A DNA stretch of 47,097 nt from a virus: the IMG/VR virus record IMGVR_UViG_3300017963_000093, positions 1-47,097 of that record, one strand, 5' to 3'. This document shows, one piece after another, positions 21,292-30,234 of this stretch (position 1 is the first letter of the stretch; each line of letters opens with the position of its first letter). Below the pieces are notes generated by a model. That model searched no databases. It saw only the letters and a program-made list of their open reading frames with translations, and was not told the origin of the DNA. Position numbers and translations under genes: made by a program.

Positions 21292-23871
21292 CTAAGTTGT
21301 GATCAATGTTTTCATCTGATCGGCGAGGTCTTCAAAATTGAATCGTGCACACGCATCCAGGTGTATAGGAGTTCGGGTGTGCGTGCCTTCCAGGGCATTC
21401 GCCAGAACATTCGCGGCGTCCGACGGGTTATTAGGGTCGATAACCATCGCACCTCGGCATGTCTCTTTAAGGGCGGCCTTATCGGAGCAGAGTACAACCA
21501 GCCCCGCGGCCTGTGCCTCCATGGCTGCCATGCAGCTGATCTCCGGGAACCGTGTCGGATACAGCCACACACCAGCCGAGCAGAACTCCTTGGCGAGCTC
21601 CTCCCAGCCGACGTTCCCGTGCCACACGATCCGGTCGTCGGCGTCGCACGCCGCCGCGACGGCCTGCATGTACTCGTACATGTTTGCCTCCCGGGCTATA
21701 TCCGGTATGTGACAATACTCGTACTTTTGGGCATTCGTGAGGTACAGCTTGTTGAAGCCATAGAACAGATGAAGTTCACTATCCGGTACGTTGGCGGCCT
21801 GAAAGATCTGGATCGCGGAGAGGATACCACGGTCCGGTGAGGAGGCGTATACCACCTTGCGGGGGTTCCGGGGGATCCCGAAGTAGCGCTTGAACAGATC
21901 TGCGTCGATCCCGTTCCGGGTCACCTTCACTTTGTCGCCCAACATATTCAGGACCGGCCCGAGCGTCGATTTATGGTACTCGGACTGGACCCATACCTGG
22001 TCGGCCAGGGCTACCCGGGCCTTGGTCCATCGCTGGGGCGACTGGACGTCGTGACACCACAGGATCCGTTTCTTGGTCTTGTACGGCATCTCGAGCATTT
22101 CCGGGGCCCGCCAGTACACGATCGTATCCCGGGGCACGGCCTTGTCAAATGCGCCGAAGTGCTGCCAGTTAGCCCCGGTCTTGCTATCAATTCCACGCTG
22201 GTTCCGGGGAACGTTGGCGTAAACGGTAATGCAGAGGTCTCGCGCCTGTAAGCGTTTTGCGATCTCGATAACCATTTTTTCCGAGCCCCCGATCCCGATC
22301 TCGCCTGACCTCGGACCCCAGGCAGTAGGGGTGTCGCCGCAGTAAATGGTCACCTTCGGACCATCGCGGCCATCAGTCGGCTCGGTCTTGGCCAGGTGCA
22401 GCTTCTCGAGCGTGTCTGGGACCGCGTCCAAGTGAGACACGATCGCTCGCCCGATCCGCTGCGCCTCCTCCCCGCCCTTGGGCCGGGCGTTCACGACAAC
22501 ACGCTGAACGGACTTGATGAGATCCGTCTCGGCCACCCAGGAATTGATCACCTGTTCGATGTTGGCGGTGTCGGGATGGTTCGGATACCGTTCCTTCAGG
22601 TAATTGATCATCTGGAGGGCGAGTTCGGGCTGGTTCAGTTCCTTGTATGCCAGCGCAGCGATCTGGTACGGTAAGAAATGGATCTGGAGCGGGTTGTAGT
22701 TGTGCAGGCTACCGGACGGCTCCGGTAGCATTTTCCCAACATTGAACCAGTGGATCGCCTCCTGAAACCGGCCTAAGTGGTAGTACGCCCGTGCCATCTC
22801 GAAGTAGGCACGGGGATCTTCCGGTTTGATGACCTGACATTTCTGAAGCCAATCGATCGCGTCCAGGTGTCGCTTCGTCTTCTCGGTCTGGTAGATGATG
22901 GCAATGTACAGGGCCGCCGCGAACCGGTCGTCCCGGCTCCCGGACAGTTTGATCAGCTCCTTGTAGTAGTTGATCGCGTCGCCATCCAGGTCCAGGCCCC
23001 GGCACGCATTGCCGAGGTAGAAGATCGAGCGCGGATCTGGGTTGTTTCCGGCCTCCTCGAGCTCTCGGCGGATGATGACATAGTTCCGGATGTCGGACGC
23101 CCGGTCCTCGGAATGGTCCCTGAGGTGCTTGATCCCGGCCTTCAGGTCCTGGTAGAAGGCGGCGCCTTTCATTTGGGCGCCCTCCCGGGGGATGGCCGTT
23201 TCATGACACCGGCCCACCCAGCGGTACACGCGCCGGTCGATGACCCGTTCCCGCTTCAGGATCGAGGAAAGCGACCCATCATGCTTGTCAAAGCTGTATT
23301 GGTACGGGAGGAAAATGGCATCATACCGGCCCACGTCACGGTTGATCATGGCCCGGAAAGTGCCAGGATGTTCCTCGATGAAAATGTCATCGGCATCGAT
23401 CCAGAACTGGATGTCGTGTTTGGCGGCGTCCATTAGGATCTGCCGCGCTTCCGCAAAGTCCAGGACACAGCCTTCGGTCAGCTTCGTTTTCCCGTAGTGC
23501 TCAACCCAATCGGGGAGCCACTTCTCGACGTAGGGTTTGAAATCGTGGGACAGATCCGGACGCTCCAGGACCGTGGCCCCGAGCTTCCTGGCAACTTTAG
23601 CTGTCTTGTCCGTGCTTCCTGTGTCGAGAACTAAAAGCTCGTCGCAGGCGTGCAAAAAGTTCGCTTTCAGGCTCTTGATCGTCTCCGGAAGCGTCGTCTC
23701 GGCATTCTTGGCGATGATCGTTACTGAGACCGGGATTGAAGACTGCCCGATCTGAGTTGAAGGGCCGATCCGAATTGTCCTGACGGGTGCGGTGGTCCGC
23801 TCCTTCTTCTGAGTCGGTCCGCGATTGGCTTTTCTTCGAGCCTTTCTTTTTGCCTTTGTTTTGCGCGACAC
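21292..23871 (-). CDS. Double glycosyltransferase: GT2 + TPR + GT4
   Basis: 859 residues. After a very basic N-terminus (residues 1-25), a GT2 domain begins at about 46: SVTIIAKNAETTLPETIKSL, LVLDTGSTDKTAKVA and the metal-binding FWIDADDIF. A helical TPR-like region follows (about 300-440; YLGNACRGLDLDGDAINYY, AYYHLGRFQEAIHWF). A GT4 (GT-B) domain fills the rest: GIGGSEKMVIEIAKRL, WCHDVQSP, RNGIDADLF and the family glutamates in FPEISCMAAMEAQAAGLV. Two transferases in one chain could add two sugars in turn. The start is a GTG at 23871 with AGGAG upstream, inside the end of the previous ORF (275-base overlap). The setting between capsid and tail genes suggests virion glycosylation. Confidence 0.9.
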   Translation of the reverse strand: MSRKTKAKRKARRKANRGPTQKKERTTAPVRTIRIGPSTQIGQSSIPVSVTIIAKNAETTLPETIKSLKANFLHACDELLVLDTGSTDKTAKVARKLGATVLERPDLSHDFKPYVEKWLPDWVEHYGKTKLTEGCVLDFAEARQILMDAAKHDIQFWIDADDIFIEEHPGTFRAMINRDVGRYDAIFLPYQYSFDKHDGSLSSILKRERVIDRRVYRWVGRCHETAIPREGAQMKGAAFYQDLKAGIKHLRDHSEDRASDIRNYVIIRRELEEAGNNPDPRSIFYLGNACRGLDLDGDAINYYKELIKLSGSRDDRFAAALYIAIIYQTEKTKRHLDAIDWLQKCQVIKPEDPRAYFEMARAYYHLGRFQEAIHWFNVGKMLPEPSGSLHNYNPLQIHFLPYQIAALAYKELNQPELALQMINYLKERYPNHPDTANIEQVINSWVAETDLIKSVQRVVVNARPKGGEEAQRIGRAIVSHLDAVPDTLEKLHLAKTEPTDGRDGPKVTIYCGDTPTAWGPRSGEIGIGGSEKMVIEIAKRLQARDLCITVYANVPRNQRGIDSKTGANWQHFGAFDKAVPRDTIVYWRAPEMLEMPYKTKKRILWCHDVQSPQRWTKARVALADQVWVQSEYHKSTLGPVLNMLGDKVKVTRNGIDADLFKRYFGIPRNPRKVVYASSPDRGILSAIQIFQAANVPDSELHLFYGFNKLYLTNAQKYEYCHIPDIAREANMYEYMQAVAAACDADDRIVWHGNVGWEELAKEFCSAGVWLYPTRFPEISCMAAMEAQAAGLVVLCSDKAALKETCRGAMVIDPNNPSDAANVLANALEGTHTRTPIHLDACARFNFEDLADQMKTLITT

Positions 23872-24256
23872 GGCGAATGTCTCCTGTAACGTACAGCCTG
23901 GTGCGGCGGCGGTAGTCCTTGGTTGGATGGATCAGGTCGCACCAAACCCGAGCCAACAGATCCAGATCCTTGTCGTCACGGCCGAAGTCTGGGATCCAAC
24001 GTTGGATGAACATCATGAGCTCTGTCGGTACCCGGTACCGGAGATACATTTCCCGGCCCTTGCCGAGGTCCACCCGGCCGTGTTCGACCGTGACCTCTTT
24101 CATACGTTTCAGCCAGGTCCGAAAGAAGTCGGCCTTGGCGGGGTACATTTTGTGCCACCAAGTTCCTAACTCCTGGAGGAACTGTTCCTTGCCGGTCTTC
24201 ATGTGGATGTCGAACCGGCCGAGCTCTTGACGATAATCTTTCTTGCGGCTTGACAT
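23597..24256 (-). CDS. Hypothetical protein with charged run-on C-terminus
   Basis: 219 residues. Residues 1-130 look like a folded helical protein with many W, R and K residues (FLQELGTWWHKMYPAKADFF, LLARVWCDLIHP). The last ~90 residues are low-complexity and highly charged, and lie entirely over the start of the glycosyltransferase gene in another frame. Either the overlap is real or an indel removed the true stop. It is the first gene after the capsid terminator. No family recognised. Confidence 0.5.
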   Translation of the reverse strand: MSSRKKDYRQELGRFDIHMKTGKEQFLQELGTWWHKMYPAKADFFRTWLKRMKEVTVEHGRVDLGKGREMYLRYRVPTELMMFIQRWIPDFGRDDKDLDLLARVWCDLIHPTKDYRRRTRLYVTGDIRRVAQNKGKKKGSKKSQSRTDSEEGADHRTRQDNSDRPFNSDRAVFNPGLSNDHRQECRDDASGDDQEPESELFARLRRAFSSRHRKHGQDS

Positions 24257-24264
24257 TTTCTTTA

Positions 24265-24295
24265 CAAAAAAGGCCTGGACCGGCCTGAAGGCCCG
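24265..24295 (-). terminator. Rho-independent terminator after the major capsid gene
   Basis: On the minus strand AGGCC-GGTCCA-GGCCT forms a 5-bp stem directly followed by a T run (AAAAAA at 24266-24271 on the plus strand). A neighbouring GGCC-TTCA-GGCC hairpin could stack on it. It lies 29 bases after the capsid stop, a usual place for a terminator that limits downstream genes relative to capsid protein. Confidence 0.75.
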
Positions 24296-24323
24296 TCAGC
24301 ATACGGCCGGCCCAAGCAAAGGG

Positions 24324-25259
24324 TTAAGCGATGTAGGGCACGAACCCCGTCCCGCCTCCACCGGCCTTCTCGGTCCGGTAGATCATGGTCGCCTCGGCGC
24401 TGACCTGGAACCTGGTCCGGAGACCGTCCCTGGCGAGCGTCTCGGTTCTCAGCGGGGTGAGGAACCCAACCTCGAAGTAGCTCGGGTCGAGCAGGACCAC
24501 GGAGTTTCCGTAGGTCGTCTTCGAGGCACTTTTCAGCTGGTCGCGGCTGAAGTAGATGTCGACGTTGCCGAAGTCGCTCTCGTACTTGTCGACCACAAGC
24601 ATCTGCGTCTTCGCCATCGCGGGGATGTTGTAGCGCAGCTTCGTGGAGTAGAGCGAAATCGTCCGCTTGATGAGAGCGTTGACAAACGCCGTGTTGGGCC
24701 GGATGTCAACGTTGTTGTCCACGTACAGCTGGATCAGATCGCCGAAGACTTCCTCGGTGAGGGTCGTTCCGGAACTGTCCGTGAAGTTCGTGGAGAGGAC
24801 GTTCAGGAGCCCGCCGAACTGCCGGGCTGCACTGGTGGCACCGGTGGCCGCCGATCCGCGGTGGAGGGCGTGCTCGATGTCATTCAGTGTCGATTCGACA
24901 GCCTTCTGCTCCTGGTAGAGGTACATATCGTTGAAGCCCTTGTGCTCCACCGACCTCTGGGTGTCGGACACGTACCCCCAGCGAGCGAACTGCTGGACGT
25001 GCGTGAACGTACGGGAAGGAGTCGTTTGCGCCTGGTCGGTCGCCTGGACACCTTCGATGTAGGCGTTGTGCGCCCTGGAAGGAAGGGAATCCTCCATCCA
25101 CTCGATGAAGGTTGTGTTGACCCGGGACTTCCGGAAAAGGCCAAGCGCCGGCCGGTCGACCGGGCTGACATTCTCCACGAAGTCACGCAGGTCCTCAGGG
25201 ATCGACCCACCCTGCGGGCGGGCCGCGGCAGTAAACTCCTGCCAAGTCAAAAGAGCCAT
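24324..25259 (-). CDS. Major capsid protein, SU10-like (DUF5309 type)
   Basis: 311 residues, typical for this HK97-fold family. The pattern agrees: FVENVSPVDRPALGLFRKSRV near the start, EWMEDSLP, an EG(V)QATD loop, YVSDTQRSVEHKG, then DIEHALHRGSA and a long helical/beta C-terminal half. The C-terminus has a Gly-rich tail. It follows the scaffold gene after 3 bases and is followed by a terminator, the classical arrangement. AGGTAA precedes the ATG. Subunits build the icosahedral head; there is no large N-terminal delta domain, consistent with a separate scaffold. Confidence 0.85.
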   Translation of the reverse strand: MALLTWQEFTAAARPQGGSIPEDLRDFVENVSPVDRPALGLFRKSRVNTTFIEWMEDSLPSRAHNAYIEGVQATDQAQTTPSRTFTHVQQFARWGYVSDTQRSVEHKGFNDMYLYQEQKAVESTLNDIEHALHRGSAATGATSAARQFGGLLNVLSTNFTDSSGTTLTEEVFGDLIQLYVDNNVDIRPNTAFVNALIKRTISLYSTKLRYNIPAMAKTQMLVVDKYESDFGNVDIYFSRDQLKSASKTTYGNSVVLLDPSYFEVGFLTPLRTETLARDGLRTRFQVSAEATMIYRTEKAGGGGTGFVPYIA

Positions 25260-25262
25260 AGG

Positions 25263-26165
25263 TTACCTGTTGAGTTTGTTGATCTCCCCTCTGATCTTCC
25301 GCGCAGCTGCATAAGCAGCCTTGTCGCCCTGGCTGTAGGCCTGCATAGCCTTGGCATAAGCCTGCTCAAGCTGCTGGCGTCCGATCTCCGGGACATCCGT
25401 TGTTGAAGGTTTTGGAGCAAAGGTCGCGGCCTGGAGTTTCTGCGTTTCCGTTGCTCGAGACGGTTGGCCATTTCCAGCGCCGTCAGCCAACAGGCCTCTG
25501 ACAGTCATGGCAACGTGGAACGGCCCGTTCGGGTCATTCCGCAGGGGCGATTGGGCCCACAGCTGGTTGAACAGCTTTCCGGCCTGGGTGCGTCCGTCTG
25601 CCAGGTCCGGAATATCTTCCAGGGCTTCCCCGAAAGACTCTTCCTGCTGGAGTCGGAGCGTGTCGGCCTTTTGCTGCGCCTGCTGCTGCTGCTGTGCATA
25701 GCCGTTGAGCTGTTGTAACACAATAGCCGCAATTTCCTCAGCCGATGGCGCGGCCGGGGGCGCGGGGGGCTGACCCTCGCCACCGCCGAAAGCGTCTATA
25801 GGCGTACCAGCAGGCGCAAGAGGCGGCTGCTGAACCACTGGCTGACGTGCCTGCCGGCGCAGGTCTTCCAGCTGCTGAGTCACAAAGTTGAGCTGCTGGG
25901 ACAGAACCGAGTTCTGTTCCTCTGCCTCCCTACGCTTGCGAGTCAGGCTGTTGATCCGGGACTGAAAATCCCGTTTTGGTTTCGGTTGGATGACACCAGC
26001 ATCGGCGTCCACTTCCGGGGCCACAGCGCCTTCCTTCACAGGCGACGCCGGGACCTCTTCCGGGTCCGATAGGCTGGGTAATTTCACTCCTGTAATGTCC
26101 GCTCCCTTTTCAAGAACGGTCTCTTCCGGTATGGGCAATGCGTCTGGAAGTACGTCGTCCGGCAT
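25263..26165 (-). CDS. Scaffolding protein
   Basis: 300 residues. An acidic N-terminal third (PDDVLPDALPIPEETVLEKG) is followed by a basic coiled coil (RINSLTRKRREAEEQNSVLS), Q/P/A-rich linkers with a run of glutamines, and a C-terminal helical basic segment (AARKIRGEINKLNR). This acidic-coil-basic layout directly upstream of the capsid gene is the hallmark of phage scaffolds. The start codon overlaps the stop of the 26165-26527 gene (TAATG). Confidence 0.8.
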   Translation of the reverse strand: MPDDVLPDALPIPEETVLEKGADITGVKLPSLSDPEEVPASPVKEGAVAPEVDADAGVIQPKPKRDFQSRINSLTRKRREAEEQNSVLSQQLNFVTQQLEDLRRQARQPVVQQPPLAPAGTPIDAFGGGEGQPPAPPAAPSAEEIAAIVLQQLNGYAQQQQQAQQKADTLRLQQEESFGEALEDIPDLADGRTQAGKLFNQLWAQSPLRNDPNGPFHVAMTVRGLLADGAGNGQPSRATETQKLQAATFAPKPSTTDVPEIGRQQLEQAYAKAMQAYSQGDKAAYAAARKIRGEINKLNR

Positions 26166-26527
26166 TATTCTTCTTCCCCTTCACCCGATGGTTGCGACTC
26201 GTCCATAATGAGGAACGCTTCCTCTTCTTCATTGGACCAATCGAGAGTCGTCTGAGCACTCTCGGGTAGTTGCGAAGTAATCAGACGACGGATTTCGCTA
26301 ATACAGTGAAGCCAGCCGAGGAAGTACTGCGGGTCATCTCGACGGACACGAAGCATGTCCAGGGCGAACTTCTCTTGATTCCGCAGGAGACCAGTAATGA
26401 GCTGGAATCCGCGAGTTTTGAGCGTTTCTACCAAGTAGGCGGATCGAGCTTTAAAGAACGCTTCTTTGTCTTCTTGTTCTACCCGTTCGAGCTCATCCTC
26501 GAGGGGCAGGCGGCGGTAGCGCATCAT
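26165..26527 (-). CDS. Hypothetical protein before the scaffold
   Basis: 120 residues, mostly helical and highly charged, with an acidic Ser/Gly/Glu-rich tail. No family recognised. Placed between an Fn3-like protein and the scaffold and translationally coupled to the latter, it may be a head-assembly factor. The first two codons are both ATG. Confidence 0.5.
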   Translation of the reverse strand: MMRYRRLPLEDELERVEQEDKEAFFKARSAYLVETLKTRGFQLITGLLRNQEKFALDMLRVRRDDPQYFLGWLHCISEIRRLITSQLPESAQTTLDWSNEEEEAFLIMDESQPSGEGEEE

Positions 26528-26530
26528 TGG

Positions 26531-26812
26531 TTACACGATCTCCACGTTGATCGGGGCCGACAGGCCCTCGAGTGTGAACTGAACCTTGATGGACCAGACG
26601 CCGGGGCCGAGGGGGCCGATGGCCCGGACCCGGACCTTATAGACCGACCCGACCACCACAGCCGCGCCGTCGATCACACTGCCGATTGGGATCGAGGTCC
26701 CGGCCACTGTTTTCACAGCCAGAACATTCCCGCTGGTGTCCGAGAGCTCGACTTCATAGTTGATGGCGCCGCCCACGGCATCCCAGGTAACAACACTGTT
26801 GATGTTTGCCAT
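26531..26812 (-). CDS. Fibronectin type III-like head protein
   Basis: 93 residues covering one Fn3-like domain: VTWDAVGGAINYEVELSDTS carries the family W and Y positions, and YKVRVRAIGPLGPG matches the 'YxVRVRAxxxxGxG' strand. A strong AGGAG site precedes the ATG. Single Ig/Fn3 domains encoded between portal and capsid genes are usually head decoration or cell-surface adhesion proteins. Confidence 0.65.
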   Translation of the reverse strand: MANINSVVTWDAVGGAINYEVELSDTSGNVLAVKTVAGTSIPIGSVIDGAAVVVGSVYKVRVRAIGPLGPGVWSIKVQFTLEGLSAPINVEIV

Positions 26813-26820
26813 TTCTTCTC

Positions 26821-28923
26821 CTACGGAGGGTTTGCAGGCTGCTGCCCGGACTGGGCAACAGTCTGGAACATTTGTTGAATCAGTGCGGCCTGTTCCGGCG
26901 TACGCACCACGAGCTTGGCCATGTTGCGGTCAAGGGTATTGAAGTACCACTTGATGAGTTCGTGTTTGTTCACCAGCCCCGATGTGTCGTTCAGGAACGC
27001 CCCCAGAGCCTCTCGGGCGCGGGCCATGGCCAGCTGTCGGGACGTATTCGCCGGGGTGCCCGCCGGGACGATGTCATAGTCGTGGGCAATCTCGTGCTTC
27101 TTCATGAGCCGGGGCATGTCTTCGCCGATCACTCGGAAGTACTCCTCGTCCGGGCCGAAATCAAGCAGGAGGTGCCACAGCTGTTTGTGGACCTTTTTCA
27201 TGTTGGCCTGGAGCAGCCTCGCGTCCTGGCCGAATATGGACTGGGTCTGCTGCATGATCGCGTCGACCTCGGTGGCGGTCCGGCGCTCGGCCGTGCCTTC
27301 CGCCAGGACACCCGGGTCGAAGACCCCGATGTACTCCTCCGCGTCTCGGGACGTGATGTTTTCTTCGTTGATCGAGGCCAAGAGATTGGACGTGTCGAAT
27401 GTGAGCGGGGCGATATCGCCGGGTTGTGAAACTGGGATGATCGAGCCCGGCATGTACTTGATGTTCCGCTTCATCTCGTTGCCCGTCACGCGCATCGCCA
27501 TCATCGGTGAGAGCATGATCTGACCGGCGTCGAGCCGAGCATTATGGAGCTTGTTCTTTGTCGCCTGGTGGACCGAAAGGTGCTCTGCAATTCCGCGGGA
27601 ACCATAGGGGCGGTTCGATCGGTGCTCGAACTCGTGGCGTACCACCGGCCACTCGGAAAACGAGAACGGCAACGCATACAGAGCCAGAATAGTCCCCCCG
27701 AACGGTCCTGTATCGGAGCCCTCTCTCGGCTCGGTGCGGAGATCGGGATGGTACCAGAGCCGGCACCGTTCCTTGATACCGTCCCCGTTGATATCGATCT
27801 TACAGTACACTTCGAGAAAGTCGTCCTGGTTCGGCTCCTCGACCCGACCGTTATCGATTCCGTCCGATCGGTCCAGGACCGTGGTGATATTGAGCCGATT
27901 CCCAACGCTCAGGCCCTCGAAGTTGTTGTTCCGTTCCGGGTCGCTCATGGCCCGGGACTTCATCTTCTCTACCACGCCGGCGACCGCTTGTGGGATGAAG
28001 TGCCCGTCGACGGCCATTTTCATCAGGTCATCGGCGCTGAACCGGTGACGGAAGGCAATGTACTCGGCGTCGTCCACTTTCTGATTCCGGGGCGGCTCGA
28101 TCGCGTCCAGGGGGCTGACAGCAACCCAGGACAGCTTGTCGTGCCGCACGATCCGGTAGTAGATCTTGACTTTCTCGGCCCCGGCCAGGATCTTCTCGGT
28201 GACTTGGACGATCTGGTCGTACTCTAAAGGGTTGTCTTGTCGAAGGTTATATTCGTCCTGGAGCGTGTCCATGACGAATTGTTCGGGGGTTGTCGGTGCC
28301 GGGATCTGGTCCAACGCGTTCGCGGGCGCCTGTCCCGCGTCAATGGCCTGCTGGGCTTCAGTGCGGGCCTGCTCAACCCGGGCGTTAAACTGCTCCACCG
28401 CGGCCTCGACACCTTGCGGGAACAGGGACCGAGCGAAAATGATCCGGCATTGGCGCTCGGTCTGATAGTTCCAGCCCTGGATCGTATAGCCCTTGCCGTG
28501 CTGGGCCACGTACTCGAGGAGCTCCATAACGGTGTCCTCGACGTTCTCGATCGAATTGAACTTGTAGTGATAGTACGCCTCGACGTCGTCCTTGGCCCGG
28601 ACCCCCGCGGTGTTGAGTGGGAAAAAGTGGGCCACCGGATCGGACTGGGTAATGAGCGCGGCCATGGACGGTTTCCACCGGCGGATCACTTTATCGACCA
28701 GGGGCCAGTTGTGGTTGTTGGCCCCTGGCCAGGGGAACACTTTCTTGCGCCGGATCCCGAGTCTTTGACGGAACAGCTTCTCCTGCTTATGCATCCAGGT
28801 GTGTCGGGCCGAGGCGGCCTGCTTGATGCGCCGGTCCAGGTCCTTGACCTGGATCAAAATGGACTCACCGCCCATGTTCCCGAGCGTGCTCAAATCGAGC
28901 GGATTCTGTCTTGAAAGACTCAT
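26821..28923 (-). CDS. Portal protein
   Basis: 700 residues, in the range of P22/SU10-like portals. Typical features: an N-terminal helical part with FPWPGANNHNWPLVDKVIRR and TQSDPVAHFFPL, a central beta/helix region (LSWVAVSPLDAIEPPRN), and a wing followed by the clip/stem helices (FDTSNLLASINEENITSRDAEEYIG). It ends with a Q/P-rich tail. A 12-subunit ring would carry the packaging motor and adaptor. Its ATG overlaps the stop of the glycosyltransferase-like gene at 28920 (ATGA), so modification cassette and head genes share one transcript. Confidence 0.8.
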   Translation of the reverse strand: MSLSRQNPLDLSTLGNMGGESILIQVKDLDRRIKQAASARHTWMHKQEKLFRQRLGIRRKKVFPWPGANNHNWPLVDKVIRRWKPSMAALITQSDPVAHFFPLNTAGVRAKDDVEAYYHYKFNSIENVEDTVMELLEYVAQHGKGYTIQGWNYQTERQCRIIFARSLFPQGVEAAVEQFNARVEQARTEAQQAIDAGQAPANALDQIPAPTTPEQFVMDTLQDEYNLRQDNPLEYDQIVQVTEKILAGAEKVKIYYRIVRHDKLSWVAVSPLDAIEPPRNQKVDDAEYIAFRHRFSADDLMKMAVDGHFIPQAVAGVVEKMKSRAMSDPERNNNFEGLSVGNRLNITTVLDRSDGIDNGRVEEPNQDDFLEVYCKIDINGDGIKERCRLWYHPDLRTEPREGSDTGPFGGTILALYALPFSFSEWPVVRHEFEHRSNRPYGSRGIAEHLSVHQATKNKLHNARLDAGQIMLSPMMAMRVTGNEMKRNIKYMPGSIIPVSQPGDIAPLTFDTSNLLASINEENITSRDAEEYIGVFDPGVLAEGTAERRTATEVDAIMQQTQSIFGQDARLLQANMKKVHKQLWHLLLDFGPDEEYFRVIGEDMPRLMKKHEIAHDYDIVPAGTPANTSRQLAMARAREALGAFLNDTSGLVNKHELIKWYFNTLDRNMAKLVVRTPEQAALIQQMFQTVAQSGQQPANPP

Positions 28924-29633
28924 TTTTTACCGTTCAGTAACTGCTTGTAGGCCGGCATCTCCGACTCAAATTTCACCAGCTGGGGGTCCTCCACCAGCGC
29001 CATGGTCGCGGCGTCTATTTTTCCTGCTTCTTTGTAGGCTGCCCAGACTCGGGCCCGCTCGGCGGCGTCGAGGTATCCGACGTCGAGGAGCCGGCTATTT
29101 GTGACCACGCGCACGGAGGCAGGGTCGTCATGGATTCCCACTGGGCAGTGTATGATCCGACTTTCGGTGTCCGGGAAGGACGTACCAGGGCGGTCCTTAA
29201 AAAAGACAGGCGAGACATGCGGTGGGATCCTTTCGTTTGTGTGTTCCAAGTCGTCCCAAAAGAACGCCTTCTTCATGTCGATGATGTCGGCGCCCATGGT
29301 CATGTACTGCTTCACTTCGTCCGGGTCCTCCAGGAGGTGGTCGTCGTCCCAGAAGCCAATGTACTTGGGATTGTACTTACGGATCTGTTCGAGCTGCCAC
29401 TGGCGCATGACCATAAAGTGCTCGCCGTTCTCGTCGACGACGGGAAACGGAGCCCTTTGACTAACAGCGCCCTCAGTACCATCCAAGATCGAGGCGATGT
29501 CCAACTCGCACCGGTCCTCTGTCAGCTGAATAATGCTATTGGGCCAGGCCTCACTGATCTGTTCCACGATCAGCCGGAGCGGCCACGGGCGCTTGTGGAC
29601 CAGGATCATCACGCCGAGGTCAACGTTCTGCAT
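28920..29633 (-). CDS. Glycosyltransferase-like protein (GT-A fold)
   Basis: 237 residues. It opens with a beta strand (LGVMILVHKRPWPLRLIVEQ) like GT2-type transferases and carries a DDDH metal-site candidate in YIGFWDDDHLLEDPDEV at about residue 90-105. A second acidic stretch (FFWDD) follows. The nucleotide-sugar donor cannot be told. It overlaps the methyltransferase gene by 14 bases and the portal start by 4. It may be one of the enzymes that decorate the virion or the DNA. Confidence 0.55.
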   Translation of the reverse strand: MQNVDLGVMILVHKRPWPLRLIVEQISEAWPNSIIQLTEDRCELDIASILDGTEGAVSQRAPFPVVDENGEHFMVMRQWQLEQIRKYNPKYIGFWDDDHLLEDPDEVKQYMTMGADIIDMKKAFFWDDLEHTNERIPPHVSPVFFKDRPGTSFPDTESRIIHCPVGIHDDPASVRVVTNSRLLDVGYLDAAERARVWAAYKEAGKIDAATMALVEDPQLVKFESEMPAYKQLLNGKK

Positions 29634-30234
29634 AAATCATCCCCAGCTTCGTGTCGATCTCGGTCAGCTTCCAGTCTCCCAAGTGGTTTAGTACTGCCCG
29701 GCGCACGTCTATGAACTGACCCGGGTCGAACTCCTGGCCTTGGACGGCCTTGCCGCAGTCGTGGAACAACATGATATCGATCCGGGTCTCGTCCCGGATC
29801 TGTTTGATGTCCTTCGCGGCCCCCTCGTAGCTATGGTCACCGTCAATGAAGGCCCAGTTGCACTTCCAGTGCCCGATCGGCATGTCCTCGGCCTTGGCCG
29901 AAAGGGCCCAGATCTCAGGCCATTCCGGGTGGTCTTTCCAACGCTGGAGACAGTCAATTGTGTAGACCGTGCTGGCCAAGGTGGCGCCGTCGATGTCGTT
30001 TCCGCGCCGGAGCCCTTCGGCAATATACCGTGTGGAGACGGCCTGATCAGTGCCGATCTCTACAGCCGAGCCCTGCATGAAAGCCAGATTGGCCAGGACC
30101 TTGCCCTCGTCGTGAAACACCGAACCGTGCCCTTCAGGCTGGTGGAACTGAGGGGGTCCCGTAAAGTGATGGTCCTGTGGCTCGAACGAGCACCCAAAAG
30201 ATTTTATGAACTCGTCAACTGAAACCTTCCTCAC
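29620..30234 (-). CDS. SAM-dependent methyltransferase, class I (sugar O-methyltransferase-like)
   Basis: 204 residues from a GTG at 30234, which overlaps the previous stop as GTGA. The SAM site is AVEIGTDQAVSTRYIAEGL, and AFIDGDHSYEGAAKDIKQI matches the acidic 'DGDHxYxxxxxD' signature of the macrocin-O-methyltransferase / Methyltransf_24 group; DIMLFHDCG follows. Members methylate sugar hydroxyls or act near glycan genes. It sits in a cassette with two glycosyltransferase-like proteins and a HAD phosphatase, which supports a glycan substrate. Not a DNA methyltransferase: the NPPY/DPPY-type motif is absent. Confidence 0.75.
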   Translation of the reverse strand: MRKVSVDEFIKSFGCSFEPQDHHFTGPPQFHQPEGHGSVFHDEGKVLANLAFMQGSAVEIGTDQAVSTRYIAEGLRRGNDIDGATLASTVYTIDCLQRWKDHPEWPEIWALSAKAEDMPIGHWKCNWAFIDGDHSYEGAAKDIKQIRDETRIDIMLFHDCGKAVQGQEFDPGQFIDVRRAVLNHLGDWKLTEIDTKLGMIYAER

